DNA from: a virus
DNA length: 33,662 nucleotides
IMG/VR virus record: IMGVR_UViG_3300049595_000705
Coordinates: 1-33,662 of that record
Strand: one strand, 5' to 3'
Numbering within the stretch: the stretch's first letter is position 1; each line of letters opens with the position of its first letter. Both the position numbers and the translations under genes were made by a program. The notes under the pieces were generated by a model. That model had not been told where the DNA came from and did no database searches. It was given only the letters and a program-made list of their open reading frames with translations. Shown in pieces: positions 21,069 to 28,600 of this stretch.

Positions 21069-21620
21069 CTATTGGTTTTGATTAGCTAATATAATTCTAT
21101 AAGCCTTGTCGTATTGCTCATTTGTAGTAAAGGCACTTATCTTAATTGCTTGTTTGCTTTTAAGGCTTTCATCCCAGATAGTGTTTTCTAAAAGAGTAAT
21201 TAACTTCATACGCTTTTCCTCGCCAACCTCGTCTTTATGCTCATTCGTGGCATCCGCATCCTTTGTGTCATCTATTGCAAACAAACCATTTAGGGCGTAT
21301 TTTCGGGCGTATGAACTCGCTGATCCTGTAATCTGTGCTGCGTCCATTCCTTTCTTTATTTCTTCTTCGCGCGCCCAACCGTGCGACATTGCAACAGTTT
21401 CAATTGTTTCACCGTCAATTAAAAATGCCGTGCTTTTAATATATACCCTGTCCCCAATTTGTAAAACTTCGTCGCTAATATTTAAAAAGCAATTATATTT
21501 GTGAATAATTGGTTTAACGGCTTCAATAATGTCTTCGGCGCTTCTGTACCTGTAATTGCCGAACTTATTTACTTGACCCTTTGGCGCTTTTAATTCTGCC
21601 TGAATTTTTACTAAGTTCAT
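21069..21620 (-). CDS. ERF-family single-strand annealing protein
   Basis: A 183-residue protein from the ATG at 21620 (MNLVKIQAELKAPKGQ). It has the ERF family core: YRYRSAEDIIEAVKPIIHK (about 24-42), then the strand-turn LIDGETIETVAMSHGW, and the glycine/alanine helix ITGSASSYARKYALNGLFAIDD (about 96-117) that is the strongest family signature. The C-terminal 60 residues are charged. ERF proteins anneal complementary single strands and promote circularisation or recombination-dependent replication. The AAAAAACC leader is three bases before the start codon. Confidence 0.9.
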   Translation of the reverse strand: MNLVKIQAELKAPKGQVNKFGNYRYRSAEDIIEAVKPIIHKYNCFLNISDEVLQIGDRVYIKSTAFLIDGETIETVAMSHGWAREEEIKKGMDAAQITGSASSYARKYALNGLFAIDDTKDADATNEHKDEVGEEKRMKLITLLENTIWDESLKSKQAIKISAFTTNEQYDKAYRIILANQNQ

Positions 21621-21636
21621 ATTGGTTTTTTTAAGT

Positions 21637-21891
21637 TTAATACATATCCCCGTACTCCTCAAATTTTTCTGTCCATTCAGACATAGGGGTAAAAGGTATT
21701 ATTGGAAATGGGTTTTTAGGTTGCTGCAATAAATGTGGATAGTAAACTGCCTTAAAATCTTTTAAATTTTTACGCGCATTTTTTAACAATTCATATCTAT
21801 TTTGAGCATTTGATTTATCGCTTATATCAAATAGCCATTCATAATAACTAACCTTATCCCTTAAATTTGATAGTTGGTGTAATGTATTCAT
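21637..21891 (-). CDS. Small unknown early protein
   Basis: An 84-residue protein: a helical first half with basic residues (LSNLRDKVSYYEWLF, then ELLKNARKNLKDFKAVYYPHL) and a proline-rich middle (QPKNPFPIIPFTPM), ending with acidic WTEKFEEYGDMY. Placed second in the early operon and 16 bases from the ERF gene. No family was recognised. The helix-proline-acid layout fits a small adaptor or inhibitor, but nothing in the sequence shows a target. Confidence 0.6.
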   Translation of the reverse strand: MNTLHQLSNLRDKVSYYEWLFDISDKSNAQNRYELLKNARKNLKDFKAVYYPHLLQQPKNPFPIIPFTPMSEWTEKFEEYGDMY

Positions 21892-21894
21892 TGT

Positions 21895-22104
21895 TTAATC
21901 TTTTGTTTCTAAAAATTTTTCCTCAAGTACTTGGGTAGCCGGTTTTAAAGATCCGCCCTGTGCTAATATTAAAAACTTTTCGTAGGCTTGATCCTTGTCA
22001 TAGCTACCAGAATCAGATACAAAATACCCATCCTCTTTTGTGTAAAAATAAGGATCATCTGGTTTGTTGTATTTCGTTTCCGAAATAAATTCAAATTTTT
22101 TCAT
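21895..22104 (-). CDS. First gene of the main early operon, unknown function
   Basis: A 69-residue protein beginning MKKFEFISETKYNKPDD at the ATG at 22104, chosen because it lies 35 bases after the -7 box and behind the leader hairpin. A near-TTG start further up (22149) would fall upstream of the promoter and is rejected. The protein is acidic and Tyr-rich (YFYTKEDGYFVSDSGSYDKDQAY) with a C-terminal helix. As the first gene of the early operon it may help redirect the host, but no family is recognised. Confidence 0.6.
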   Translation of the reverse strand: MKKFEFISETKYNKPDDPYFYTKEDGYFVSDSGSYDKDQAYEKFLILAQGGSLKPATQVLEEKFLETKD

Positions 22105-22111
22105 AGTATTT

Positions 22112-22136
22112 ATGCCGTATGGTTTTATTACGGCAT
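22112..22136 (-). promoter_or_regulatory. Leader hairpin at the 5' end of the early transcript
   Basis: ATGCCGTA (22112-22119) and TACGGCAT (22129-22136) form a perfect 8-bp stem with a 9-nt loop containing AAAACC. The hairpin begins three bases after the -7 box on the minus strand, so it is at or very near the 5' end of the transcript. It could protect the mRNA from decay or be an operator for a dimeric protein. The other promoter copy has no such hairpin. Confidence 0.6.
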
Positions 22137-22179
22137 TACAAATATACAACTTTTATCCATATTTTATACACTTTATTAA
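22137..22179 (-). promoter_or_regulatory. Main early promoter (copy 1)
   Basis: The minus strand has TATATTTG at 22139-22146, matching the Bacteroidota -7 consensus TAnnTTTG. Upstream are TGGATAAAAG and TGTATAAAATA, an 11-nt period repeat. The block agrees with 11030-11072 at 39 of 43 positions. It lies between a strong terminator (22190-22216) and the first early gene. No clear TTTG at the -33 position is seen at the expected distance. Confidence 0.75.
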
Positions 22180-22189
22180 TTTATTTTGC

Positions 22190-22216
22190 AAAAAAAAGCC
22201 ACTTTTTATAAGCGGC
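22190..22216 (-). terminator. Intrinsic terminator of the lysis/late transcript
   Basis: The minus strand has stem GCCGCTT / AAGTGGC (7 bp, one G-U pair) with loop ATAAA, followed directly by eight T. It lies 25 bases past the stop of the 81-residue gene and only about 40 bases upstream of the early promoter -7 box, so it insulates the two transcription units. Confidence 0.85.
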
Positions 22217-22240
22217 AATGCATTATATATAATTATTTAT

Positions 22241-22486
22241 TTATATATCTTCCTCAACATCAAAGATTTCAGCGTGCATTTCCCCGATAACGTTTGCAAT
22301 AATATCCAAAGACTGCCTTCTAATTGTCTTGATCCTGTTAGCTTCCATCTTAGAAACTAAAGTCAAATCAATATCTTCTACGGCTGAAATAGCATAATAG
22401 GCGCAGCTAATTAAATCACTTCGCGTGGTTGTTTCAGCATCTTCCCATTCTATTTCCTCGCTTATTTCTTGTTTTTCGTCTGACAT
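22241..22486 (-). CDS. Small acidic protein, last gene of the late unit
   Basis: An 81-residue acidic protein (MSDEKQEISEEIEWEDAE), then a helical region with Ala and Ile (LISCAYYAISAVEDID), a basic helix (ANRIKTIRRQSLDIIANV) and an acidic end. Its ATG overlaps the stop of the 62-residue gene (TAATG). The helix pattern suggests a small dimer. Unknown function; it is the last gene before the terminator and early promoter. Confidence 0.6.
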   Translation of the reverse strand: MSDEKQEISEEIEWEDAETTTRSDLISCAYYAISAVEDIDLTLVSKMEANRIKTIRRQSLDIIANVIGEMHAEIFDVEEDI

Positions 22487-22674
22487 TATAAATCTTTTAA
22501 AATGATTTCATCAGGTCTTTCTATTTCTTTAAACTCCATTTTATTGCCGCCACGAATCTTTGCTAAAACATTTCTAATCTCTTGTTCAATTTCGTGTACT
22601 TCCTGAAGTTTTTTAGAAAAATAATCTTCTTGTTGGCATAGCGTCCATTTATTAAATCCTTTTGGCATTTTCAT
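22486..22674 (-). CDS. Small unknown protein
   Basis: A 62-residue protein: MKMPKGFNKWTLCQQEDYF at the N-terminus, then a charged helix (LQEVHEIEQEIRNVLAKIRGG) and a short FKEIERPDEI. The ATG at 22674 overlaps the preceding gene by 23 bases and the stop is coupled to the next start. No family was recognised. The charged helix fits a coiled coil that could pair with a neighbouring small protein. Confidence 0.6.
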   Translation of the reverse strand: MKMPKGFNKWTLCQQEDYFSKKLQEVHEIEQEIRNVLAKIRGGNKMEFKEIERPDEIILKDL

Positions 22675-22855
22675 CTGTTTTAATTTTTATAAGTTTTTTT
22701 AAATAAATTGACAAGTCCAATGCTTCCTCGTAAGCGTGTTGCAACCATTCTAATTCTGTAAGATCCGTTCTGTCCATAGTAGTCAAGTATTCTTTTAATC
22801 CTTTTTCCTCGCGATCTATTAAATCATTTATTATATTATATAAAATTTTAGACAT
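22652..22855 (-). CDS. Small helical protein (weakly MazG-like)
   Basis: A 67-residue protein, all helical. LIDREEKGLKEYLT then LEWLQHAYEEALDLSIYLKKLIK (about 34-56) reads like the EExxD helix found in MazG-type nucleotide pyrophosphohydrolases, but only one such helix is present and the second metal-binding motif is missing, so catalytic function is doubtful. Starts with TAATG coupling to the exonuclease stop. Similar short EALDxxxYL proteins are common in phages. Confidence 0.5.
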   Translation of the reverse strand: MSKILYNIINDLIDREEKGLKEYLTTMDRTDLTELEWLQHAYEEALDLSIYLKKLIKIKTDENAKRI

Positions 22856-23589
22856 TATTTATCAGTTTTAGAATGATAGTGATTACAAGTTTTGCATTTA
22901 TATTGAATCCTGGTTAAGCCTGTTGCAGTTACTACCTTATTGTTTTTAATTAAATCATCTGATCCACATTCAGGGCAAGTACCTCTATCCTGTCCAAATA
23001 TAACTCCGTAATGCGTTTTAGGCTCTATATGTGCGCTTAAAAGTTTAAAAACTTTTTCAAGTAATACCACGTCTTTTTTGCAATACTTAATCATTGCCTC
23101 CATAGCTGTCTTATCCTTATGCAATAGAATGTTTTTCCAAAGGCTATATTCTGTTTTAATCTTTTGACCTATGCCTAAAAAATCCGCTATATAATTAAGC
23201 CTGTTTGAATTAAATCTAAACTTTTGCCTGGCAACCTTTAAAGTATCAATAGTTGTATATTTTGGGAACATTTGGATATTGTGAAACAAGCACCTTGTCC
23301 TGATCCAAGCCAAGTCAAATTTATCCCCGTTATGTCCAACCATTTCAGTAGCCACATTTGCAACCTCAATAAATTGTTCAAGCATACGCTTGTCGTTCTG
23401 CTTTGCATCCCATTGTAAAGCATAAACTTCTTTTTCATCTTCCCATTTATAACAGATACAAATGATTGCACGTTCTTGAATTATGTTTGAATAATCTATG
23501 TTTTTTTTATATCCTGCCTCCCAAAATAAGCCAATGTTAGGACTTGTCTCAATGTCAAAGAAAAGCCTTCTGCGTTTTGTTTTTAGCAT
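22855..23589 (-). CDS. DEDDy 3'-5' exonuclease with C-terminal zinc ribbon
   Basis: A 244-residue protein. The RNase H-like exonuclease core has Asp12 and Glu14 (FDIETSP), Asp92 in VGHNGDKFDLAW (84-95), and Tyr169/Asp173 in IKYCKKDV, which form a complete DEDDy set. A C-terminal zinc ribbon has Cys205, Cys208, Cys232 and Cys235 (CPEC ... CKTC). The proofreading-type domain without a polymerase suggests a free exonuclease for end processing or nucleotide recycling. It is coupled by a TAATG overlap to the M15 endolysin, an odd place, between lysis and the end of the late transcript. Confidence 0.85.
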   Translation of the reverse strand: MLKTKRRRLFFDIETSPNIGLFWEAGYKKNIDYSNIIQERAIICICYKWEDEKEVYALQWDAKQNDKRMLEQFIEVANVATEMVGHNGDKFDLAWIRTRCLFHNIQMFPKYTTIDTLKVARQKFRFNSNRLNYIADFLGIGQKIKTEYSLWKNILLHKDKTAMEAMIKYCKKDVVLLEKVFKLLSAHIEPKTHYGVIFGQDRGTCPECGSDDLIKNNKVVTATGLTRIQYKCKTCNHYHSKTDK

Positions 23590-24047
23590 TATATTTGTTT
23601 GTATTGTGTAATCCCGTTTATTTTAGTTGCTTTTAAAATTTGCCTTCTGTGTCTATCTGAATAAGAAACGTGTACCCAAAAAGGGTTTAATATATTGCCA
23701 AACTCCCAGATCAATTGATCAAAAGGAAGTTTATCTTTTATGTAATTAAAAATATCTGCATTGGTAACATCATAGGTTGTACTATCCATATCAATATCAA
23801 TGGCTTGCCCCAATGAGTGCTGCGACTTATTAGCACCGCCAATAACGGCATTTAATTCCTTTGACCTGTATCCGCTTGAAATTATAATTGGACATCTAAA
23901 ATTGGCTCTAATAGGCTCAAAGATATGTTCTGCTAAAAGTTTTAAATTAGCAATATGTTCTGGTGGTGGCATATTAGAAATGCCGTTGCGCTTTGCTGAT
24001 TCGCTACGGATTAACTCCGCTAATGTAAGATGTTCAGATATGACCAT
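23589..24047 (-). CDS. M15-family endolysin (peptidoglycan peptidase)
   Basis: A 152-residue protein of the peptidase M15A (D-Ala-D-Ala carboxypeptidase-like) family. The zinc site is complete: His77 and Asp84 in SQHSLGQAIDID, and His126 in WVHVS; Glu115 in IWEFG is the likely catalytic base. It has no signal peptide and no separate wall-binding domain, so it needs a holin to reach peptidoglycan. Located directly after the spanin candidate (overlap 28 bases) and two small membrane proteins. Endolysin function is well supported by motif and by context. Confidence 0.9.
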   Translation of the reverse strand: MVISEHLTLAELIRSESAKRNGISNMPPPEHIANLKLLAEHIFEPIRANFRCPIIISSGYRSKELNAVIGGANKSQHSLGQAIDIDMDSTTYDVTNADIFNYIKDKLPFDQLIWEFGNILNPFWVHVSYSDRHRRQILKATKINGITQYKQI

Positions 24048-24532
24048 ACAAATCGTTTAATTAATATGAATCCAATTAAAATGCCTAATAAGCCCCAAAA
24101 TCGCCACTTCCATTTATTGCCTATCTCTTTATTGATTTGTGCATTAACCTTATAATATCGCACAGAATCAAGCACAATACCTAATCTTCTTGTATCTACA
24201 ATATATCCTGTATGTACTTTATGAACTGTAACTGTCTTAACTATTGTTTTAGGCTCTTCTTTGATAGTTATGTATTCAACCCCATTAATATTAATTGTGT
24301 CTCTTTTGTAGTTAATAATGGTATCAACAAGTAATGTAGTGTCATTTTTTGTAATAATCGTTGTATCGTTTGCGCAAGGTCTTGTTTTTTCTAATTCTCT
24401 AAAAACTCTTTCGCTACTTTCTACATTATTTAAAACTTTACGTTCTGCTTTTAGAATAGGATTGCAGCTAAATGCAATAATTAAGAATAAACATATTAAA
24501 TATATTGCAAATATCTTAGTCTTATTTCCCAT
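24020..24532 (-). CDS. Unimolecular spanin candidate
   Basis: A 170-residue protein. Residues 7-23 form a signal/lipoprotein-type hydrophobic run ending at Cys23 (IIAFSC), an imperfect but plausible lipobox for Bacteroidota. Residues about 30-140 are a periplasmic-type charged region with beta-like repeats (ITKNDTTLL, IINYKRDTI), and about 144-160 is a C-terminal transmembrane segment (FWGLLGILIGFILI) with a basic C-terminal end. Lipoprotein at one end and inner-membrane anchor at the other is the layout of u-spanins such as T1 gp11, which join inner and outer membranes. It lies between two small membrane proteins and the endolysin. Confidence 0.7.
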   Translation of the reverse strand: MGNKTKIFAIYLICLFLIIAFSCNPILKAERKVLNNVESSERVFRELEKTRPCANDTTIITKNDTTLLVDTIINYKRDTININGVEYITIKEEPKTIVKTVTVHKVHTGYIVDTRRLGIVLDSVRYYKVNAQINKEIGNKWKWRFWGLLGILIGFILIKRFVWSYLNILH

Positions 24533-24713
24533 ATCTTGTATCGTTTGGATTAAGATAGTTTATAATAATAGGCAAAATTGATATAACTCCTGCGCTAATG
24601 CACTCTTCTATTGTTATTAGATAAATATTCCCCTTAGCAATAATCATTGTAAGAACTGCAGAAAGGAATACTTTTACATAACTACCATAAATGCTATTAA
24701 GAAATTTCATCAT
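24522..24713 (-). CDS. Small membrane protein, holin-like (second)
   Basis: A 63-residue protein from the ATG at 24713 (MMKFLNSIYG); an upstream TTG at 24755 is not preferred. It has a first hydrophobic run at about 12-32 (VKVFLSAVLTMIIAKG) and a second at about 36-54 (CISAGVISILPIIINYL), giving two possible membrane helices. It overlaps the gene before by 17 bases. With the neighbouring small membrane gene it may be a holin/antiholin pair; which one is active is unknown. Confidence 0.6.
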   Translation of the reverse strand: MMKFLNSIYGSYVKVFLSAVLTMIIAKGNIYLITIEECISAGVISILPIIINYLNPNDTRYGK

Positions 24714-24885
24714 CTTTAAATTTTTTAGTCGCTTTGTAATAATAACGAATCGCAAAGATACCTGAAATAATAGCAGTCAAACCCGCTACTAAAGTTACAA
24801 AAGGTTGTACCTGTGTTAGTGTTAAAGAGGCTGCCGTAAGGCTTATACCTGTATTAACTAATGCTTGACTGCTATCTTGGGTCAT
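24697..24885 (-). CDS. Small membrane protein, holin-like (first)
   Basis: A 62-residue protein with hydrophobic stretches LVNTGISLTAASLTL (9-23) and FVTLVAGLTAIISGIFAI (29-46) and a charged, basic end (YYYKATKKFKDDE). The short N-terminal tail, two-helix shape and position at the head of the lysis cassette fit a holin. The stop of the upstream 47-residue gene abuts its ATG. A helix-loop-helix phage membrane protein with another role remains possible. Confidence 0.65.
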   Translation of the reverse strand: MTQDSSQALVNTGISLTAASLTLTQVQPFVTLVAGLTAIISGIFAIRYYYKATKKFKDDEIS

Positions 24886-25029
24886 TTAATCTTCGTTTAC
24901 TTCTGTTTGGGGATTTTGTTCTTGCGCTAATTTACCTAAGAACTGCAATAATGGTAAGCCATAAGCAGTCGGGATTGTGTTAATAAATTGCTCTAATTCT
25001 TTAACTTGTTGTTCGTTTAACGTAATCAT
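24886..25029 (-). CDS. Small unknown protein ahead of the lysis cassette
   Basis: A 47-residue protein, MITLNEQQVK at the start, helical with LEQFINTIPTAYGLPLLQFLGKLAQ. The stop (TAA) is immediately followed by the ATG of the first holin-like gene, and a promoter-type TATATTTG lies 19 bases upstream of the start. It shares the NEQQVKELEQFI layout with other small phage genes of unknown function. Confidence 0.6.
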   Translation of the reverse strand: MITLNEQQVKELEQFINTIPTAYGLPLLQFLGKLAQEQNPQTEVNED

Positions 25030-25047
25030 ATTATTTTATTTTATTCA

Positions 25048-25055
25048 CAAATATA
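25048..25055 (-). promoter_or_regulatory. Promoter-like -7 box before the lysis cassette
   Basis: The minus strand has TATATTTG, a perfect match to TAnnTTTG, in the 50-base gap between the 117-residue gene and the 47-residue gene. No convincing -33 TTTG is found at the usual distance, and the upstream sequence lacks the 11-mers of the two early promoters, so it may be of a different temporal class. Confidence 0.5.
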
Positions 25056-25079
25056 GTTATTATCTAAATATGTTTATAA

Positions 25080-25433
25080 TTATTTCGCAGTTTTGGTTTC
25101 TGCAATAATTGATTCTGCAGGAGGTACTGCTACAACTTCTTCTTCTACATTAGGTTCTTCTACAATAGGAGGTGCAGGAGGTACATAATCACCTGTGATT
25201 GTTACATCAATTTGAGTAGCTACCCAATTGTAAGCATACTCATTTGTTGCCCAACCATTGTAATCTTCGCCTGTCATAGTTAAGTTACCTTCTTGTAATT
25301 TACTTTGAGTGTCGCTTAATAAAGAATAGTAAAAAGTAGCTGCATTGTTTAAATTGTCATTAATACAATAAGCATTAAGGATTGTTGCCGTTCCTAAGTT
25401 TAGTGGGAATACCACTGGTTCGATTGTTTTCAT
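25080..25433 (-). CDS. Unknown protein with Pro/Glu-rich tail
   Basis: A 117-residue protein. The N-terminal 78 residues look like a small beta-domain (VVFPLNLGTATILN, then FYYSLLSDTQSKLQEGNLTM); the C-terminal 35 residues are a Pro/Glu/Val run (PPAPPIVEEPNVEEEVV) typical of an extended linker. It follows the tail fibre and a 74-residue gene, so it may be a virion or fibre-associated protein. No family was recognised. Confidence 0.6.
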   Translation of the reverse strand: MKTIEPVVFPLNLGTATILNAYCINDNLNNAATFYYSLLSDTQSKLQEGNLTMTGEDYNGWATNEYAYNWVATQIDVTITGDYVPPAPPIVEEPNVEEEVVAVPPAESIIAETKTAK

Positions 25434-25452
25434 TTTATTTATTTTCTAATTG

Positions 25453-25677
25453 TTAAAAATTACCTTCAAAATCTGCACGTGTTGGGCATCTATTAGTTGG
25501 AGTAACTTGACCGCTTACGTTTGTATGTGATTCAATATAAGCAGCAGTAACTATCCTTGTGTCATATTCTGCTGGTATTGTTACATCAACTGTATATGGA
25601 TAATAATAAGGTATGTTCCTTAGTGTTGCACCTGTTATTAATTGATTCTCTGCCGTTGTAGCCCAAGTTGATGCCAT
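25453..25677 (-). CDS. Small unknown protein after the tail fibre
   Basis: A 74-residue protein, MASTWATTAENQL at the start, with LRNIPYYYPYTVDVTIP in the middle and a short C-terminal helix (PTRADFEGNF). The ATG overlaps the tail-fibre stop (TAATG), so it is produced by coupled translation and may be a fibre accessory or chaperone. No known motif is visible. Confidence 0.6.
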   Translation of the reverse strand: MASTWATTAENQLITGATLRNIPYYYPYTVDVTIPAEYDTRIVTAAYIESHTNVSGQVTPTNRCPTRADFEGNF

Positions 25678-28600
25678 TATAATAATTTTTTTATAAGTTC
25701 TTCTAATTGTGCAACCTTATCTTCTAAGTAAGCAATCTTAGCAGTATGTACTTGACTATAAGATAATGATAAAAAACCATCTTCTCCTTCATTAACTGCA
25801 CTTGGTAATATTTCTTGTACATCTTGTGCGTAGTAGCCTAATTCTTTTCTACTATTTTTAAGATACATTCTTGCAGCAACATTTTCAATTCCTTTTGGTT
25901 GTTCATAATCTTTTACAAGAATCTTTAATCTACTATCCGAAGTATCAAAGAAACCGCCTGTTGAACGAACAGTCCCAGTTACATCAAGTTTATACCCACT
26001 ATCTGTTGTTGTTCCTATTAATACATTACCCCCCGATGTAATTCTCATTCGTTCGCCTGTACTTCCAGCATTTCTTGTTTTGAAAACCATATAGAAACTA
26101 TTTCCAGAAGGAGCAGCCATTTCAATACCACCACCATTAACAAGTCCGCTACCATACAGCCAATTAATACCGCTTGTTACATCCAGAGAGCCTCCGTTAG
26201 CTATATATAAAAATGGATTTGTGTCATTTCCTATTTGAACGTTACCAGATTGTGTGATTGATAATACAGAAGTTCCTGTATATGGATTACCACCTATTGA
26301 TGTGCTTACTTTAAAACTTAAAGTTCCATAGTTATCATATCCATTTATTAATGCCCAGTTTCTACCAGCAGAACCATAGTTATCTGTAAATTGTAAATAA
26401 GGAATTGGACCTGCATTGCTATTCCCTGTTATATAAGAAACACCCGTTGCCGTTACACTACTTGAGAATCTTCCTGTACCATTAACATCTAACTTAAATC
26501 CTGCATCGGTAGTTGTGCCTATTGCTAAATTTCCTGTACTAAACAAGGTCATTGCTTGGGTAAATGTTATAGCGTTACCTGCCGTTCCTGAAGGTGCTTG
26601 ATACCAAATGTGTGCGCCATCATATTGACCATAACTTGTAGCAAATGAACTATCTATATATCTATAATTCGTGTTATCAAAATAAGCATTAGTTCCAAAA
26701 TAAACATCCCTACTTGTAGAAGATAACCAAAAACTTTTAATATTTTGTATTGCTTTAACATTAGAACCCCACGCACTCGGTGTAACTCCTAATCCTAAAT
26801 TGCCAGAAGATAATGTCATTCTTGTAGCTACACCTAATTCTACAAATCTAATTGCATCTGTATAACCAATAGAACTATTTGTAGTGCTGAAGCGAATATC
26901 ATCTCTAAATTGAGCAGCCCCATTTACATCTAATTTATATGAAGGACTTACACCTATTCCAATATTAGAACTCACTTCTTGTATTACACTATCTCCTATT
27001 GTACTTGCACCCGTAAACTTAGGTAGGTAGTTTGTAGTACCTGTTCCTGTTACAGGGTTAGTTAAAGCGTTCTGCTTGTTGTTAAACGTAGTCCAATCAG
27101 TACTTGATAATAAACCATTTTGTGAACCACTTGCAGTTGCAATAGCTAATGTAATTGTACCACTTGTAGTGATAGGAGTTGAACCAATAGTTACTCCGCT
27201 TGTTGCAGAAGATAATCCTACGCTTGTAACTGTTCCTACACTATAAGTTCTATTTGCACTTAAATCAAATGAAGTTCCGTTAATAGTTATAGTTCTACTT
27301 GTTGGAACGTACCCACTTAAATCAGGTGCGTAGTTAGGGATATTAAACACCCCTGTTGTTGAGTTATAAGTTGCAGCACCACTTGTTCCCGTTGTTGTTA
27401 AGCTAATAGATGCACGAGCCAAAGCATCTGTATATTGAGTAATTGTTGAAGCTATCGTAAATGAAGGATAAGTTCCACTAATTGATATCCCTGCACCTGC
27501 CGTTAAAGAAACAGTTTGGTCTGGAGCAGAGTTAGTAATTACACCTGTTGTAGAGTTGTAGCTTATTCCTGTGCCTCCACTTAAAGAAGTTAAGGTTATA
27601 AAGTTTGAACCATTTGTGATTTGATTATTATTGGTAGGTATTGTTATTACCCCTGTTGTGCTATTATAAGCACCACTACCTGCCGTAAAACTTAAAGCTG
27701 CTCTTGCTCTTGCATCGGTAAAGTAAAGGTTTGTATTTTCAGTTACTTGACTTGTATTATAATCGCCACTAACCGCTACAACTGCACCTGTTCTACCAAA
27801 TACACTTGTAACCGCATCCGTATTATCATCAGTCCAAGAAGCAGATATTGTACCACCATCTTGTTGATTAAGCGTTAAAGTCTTAGTTGTTGTTCCTGTA
27901 ACCGCTGCACTTATGATTGAATCATTGTAAGCAGTATTAAATTTAACCCAATCTAAGTTATCCAAATAACCATCAACCGAAGCAGATGCAGCTGGGATTG
28001 ATATTGTATTAGATGTGTTAACTAAAGGTGCAGTAAATGATAATGCAGCTTGTTTCGCATTAAACACACTCCAATCGCTTGAACTCAACTTACCTGTATT
28101 TGTAGCCGAAGCAACAGGCAGATTAAAAGTATGCGTAGCTGTTGAACTTGATATGTTAAAATCCGTTCCGCTTGTGCCTGTCGCTAAAAATTGTACTTGT
28201 CTTGTTAAGTTATTTAACGAAGTTAATCCCTTAGAAAATGTTGTAACTACTTGGCACAAATGATTGTTCTCTGTGTGTAAAGTAACTTCTCTTGTATCAA
28301 CATTTGCATATATTCTAATTGCTATTCTATCGGTTATCGCTAAAACAGTTTGAGCTACAGGGATAGCAAAATAATAAGGACTTAAAGTTGTACCACTTGT
28401 TAAATATTCAGGTACGCTTTGGCTACTTCCTATCAAAGTAAAAGTAGTGCCGTCATATTTATAAACCTCTGCATATACATAAGGATTATGAGCATTAGAG
28501 TTTACGCTAAAATAAAACTCACAATTAAAGTTACCCGCAGGTACTTCTAATAAAGCAGGGTCATTAGCATCTGTTAAATAACTTGCTATGTATCCATCTG

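Noticed and set aside
24714-24755. Longer N-terminus for the second holin-like protein from a TTG
   Set aside because: The extra residues are basic and encoded inside the overlapping first holin gene; the ATG at 24713 gives a normal two-helix membrane protein.
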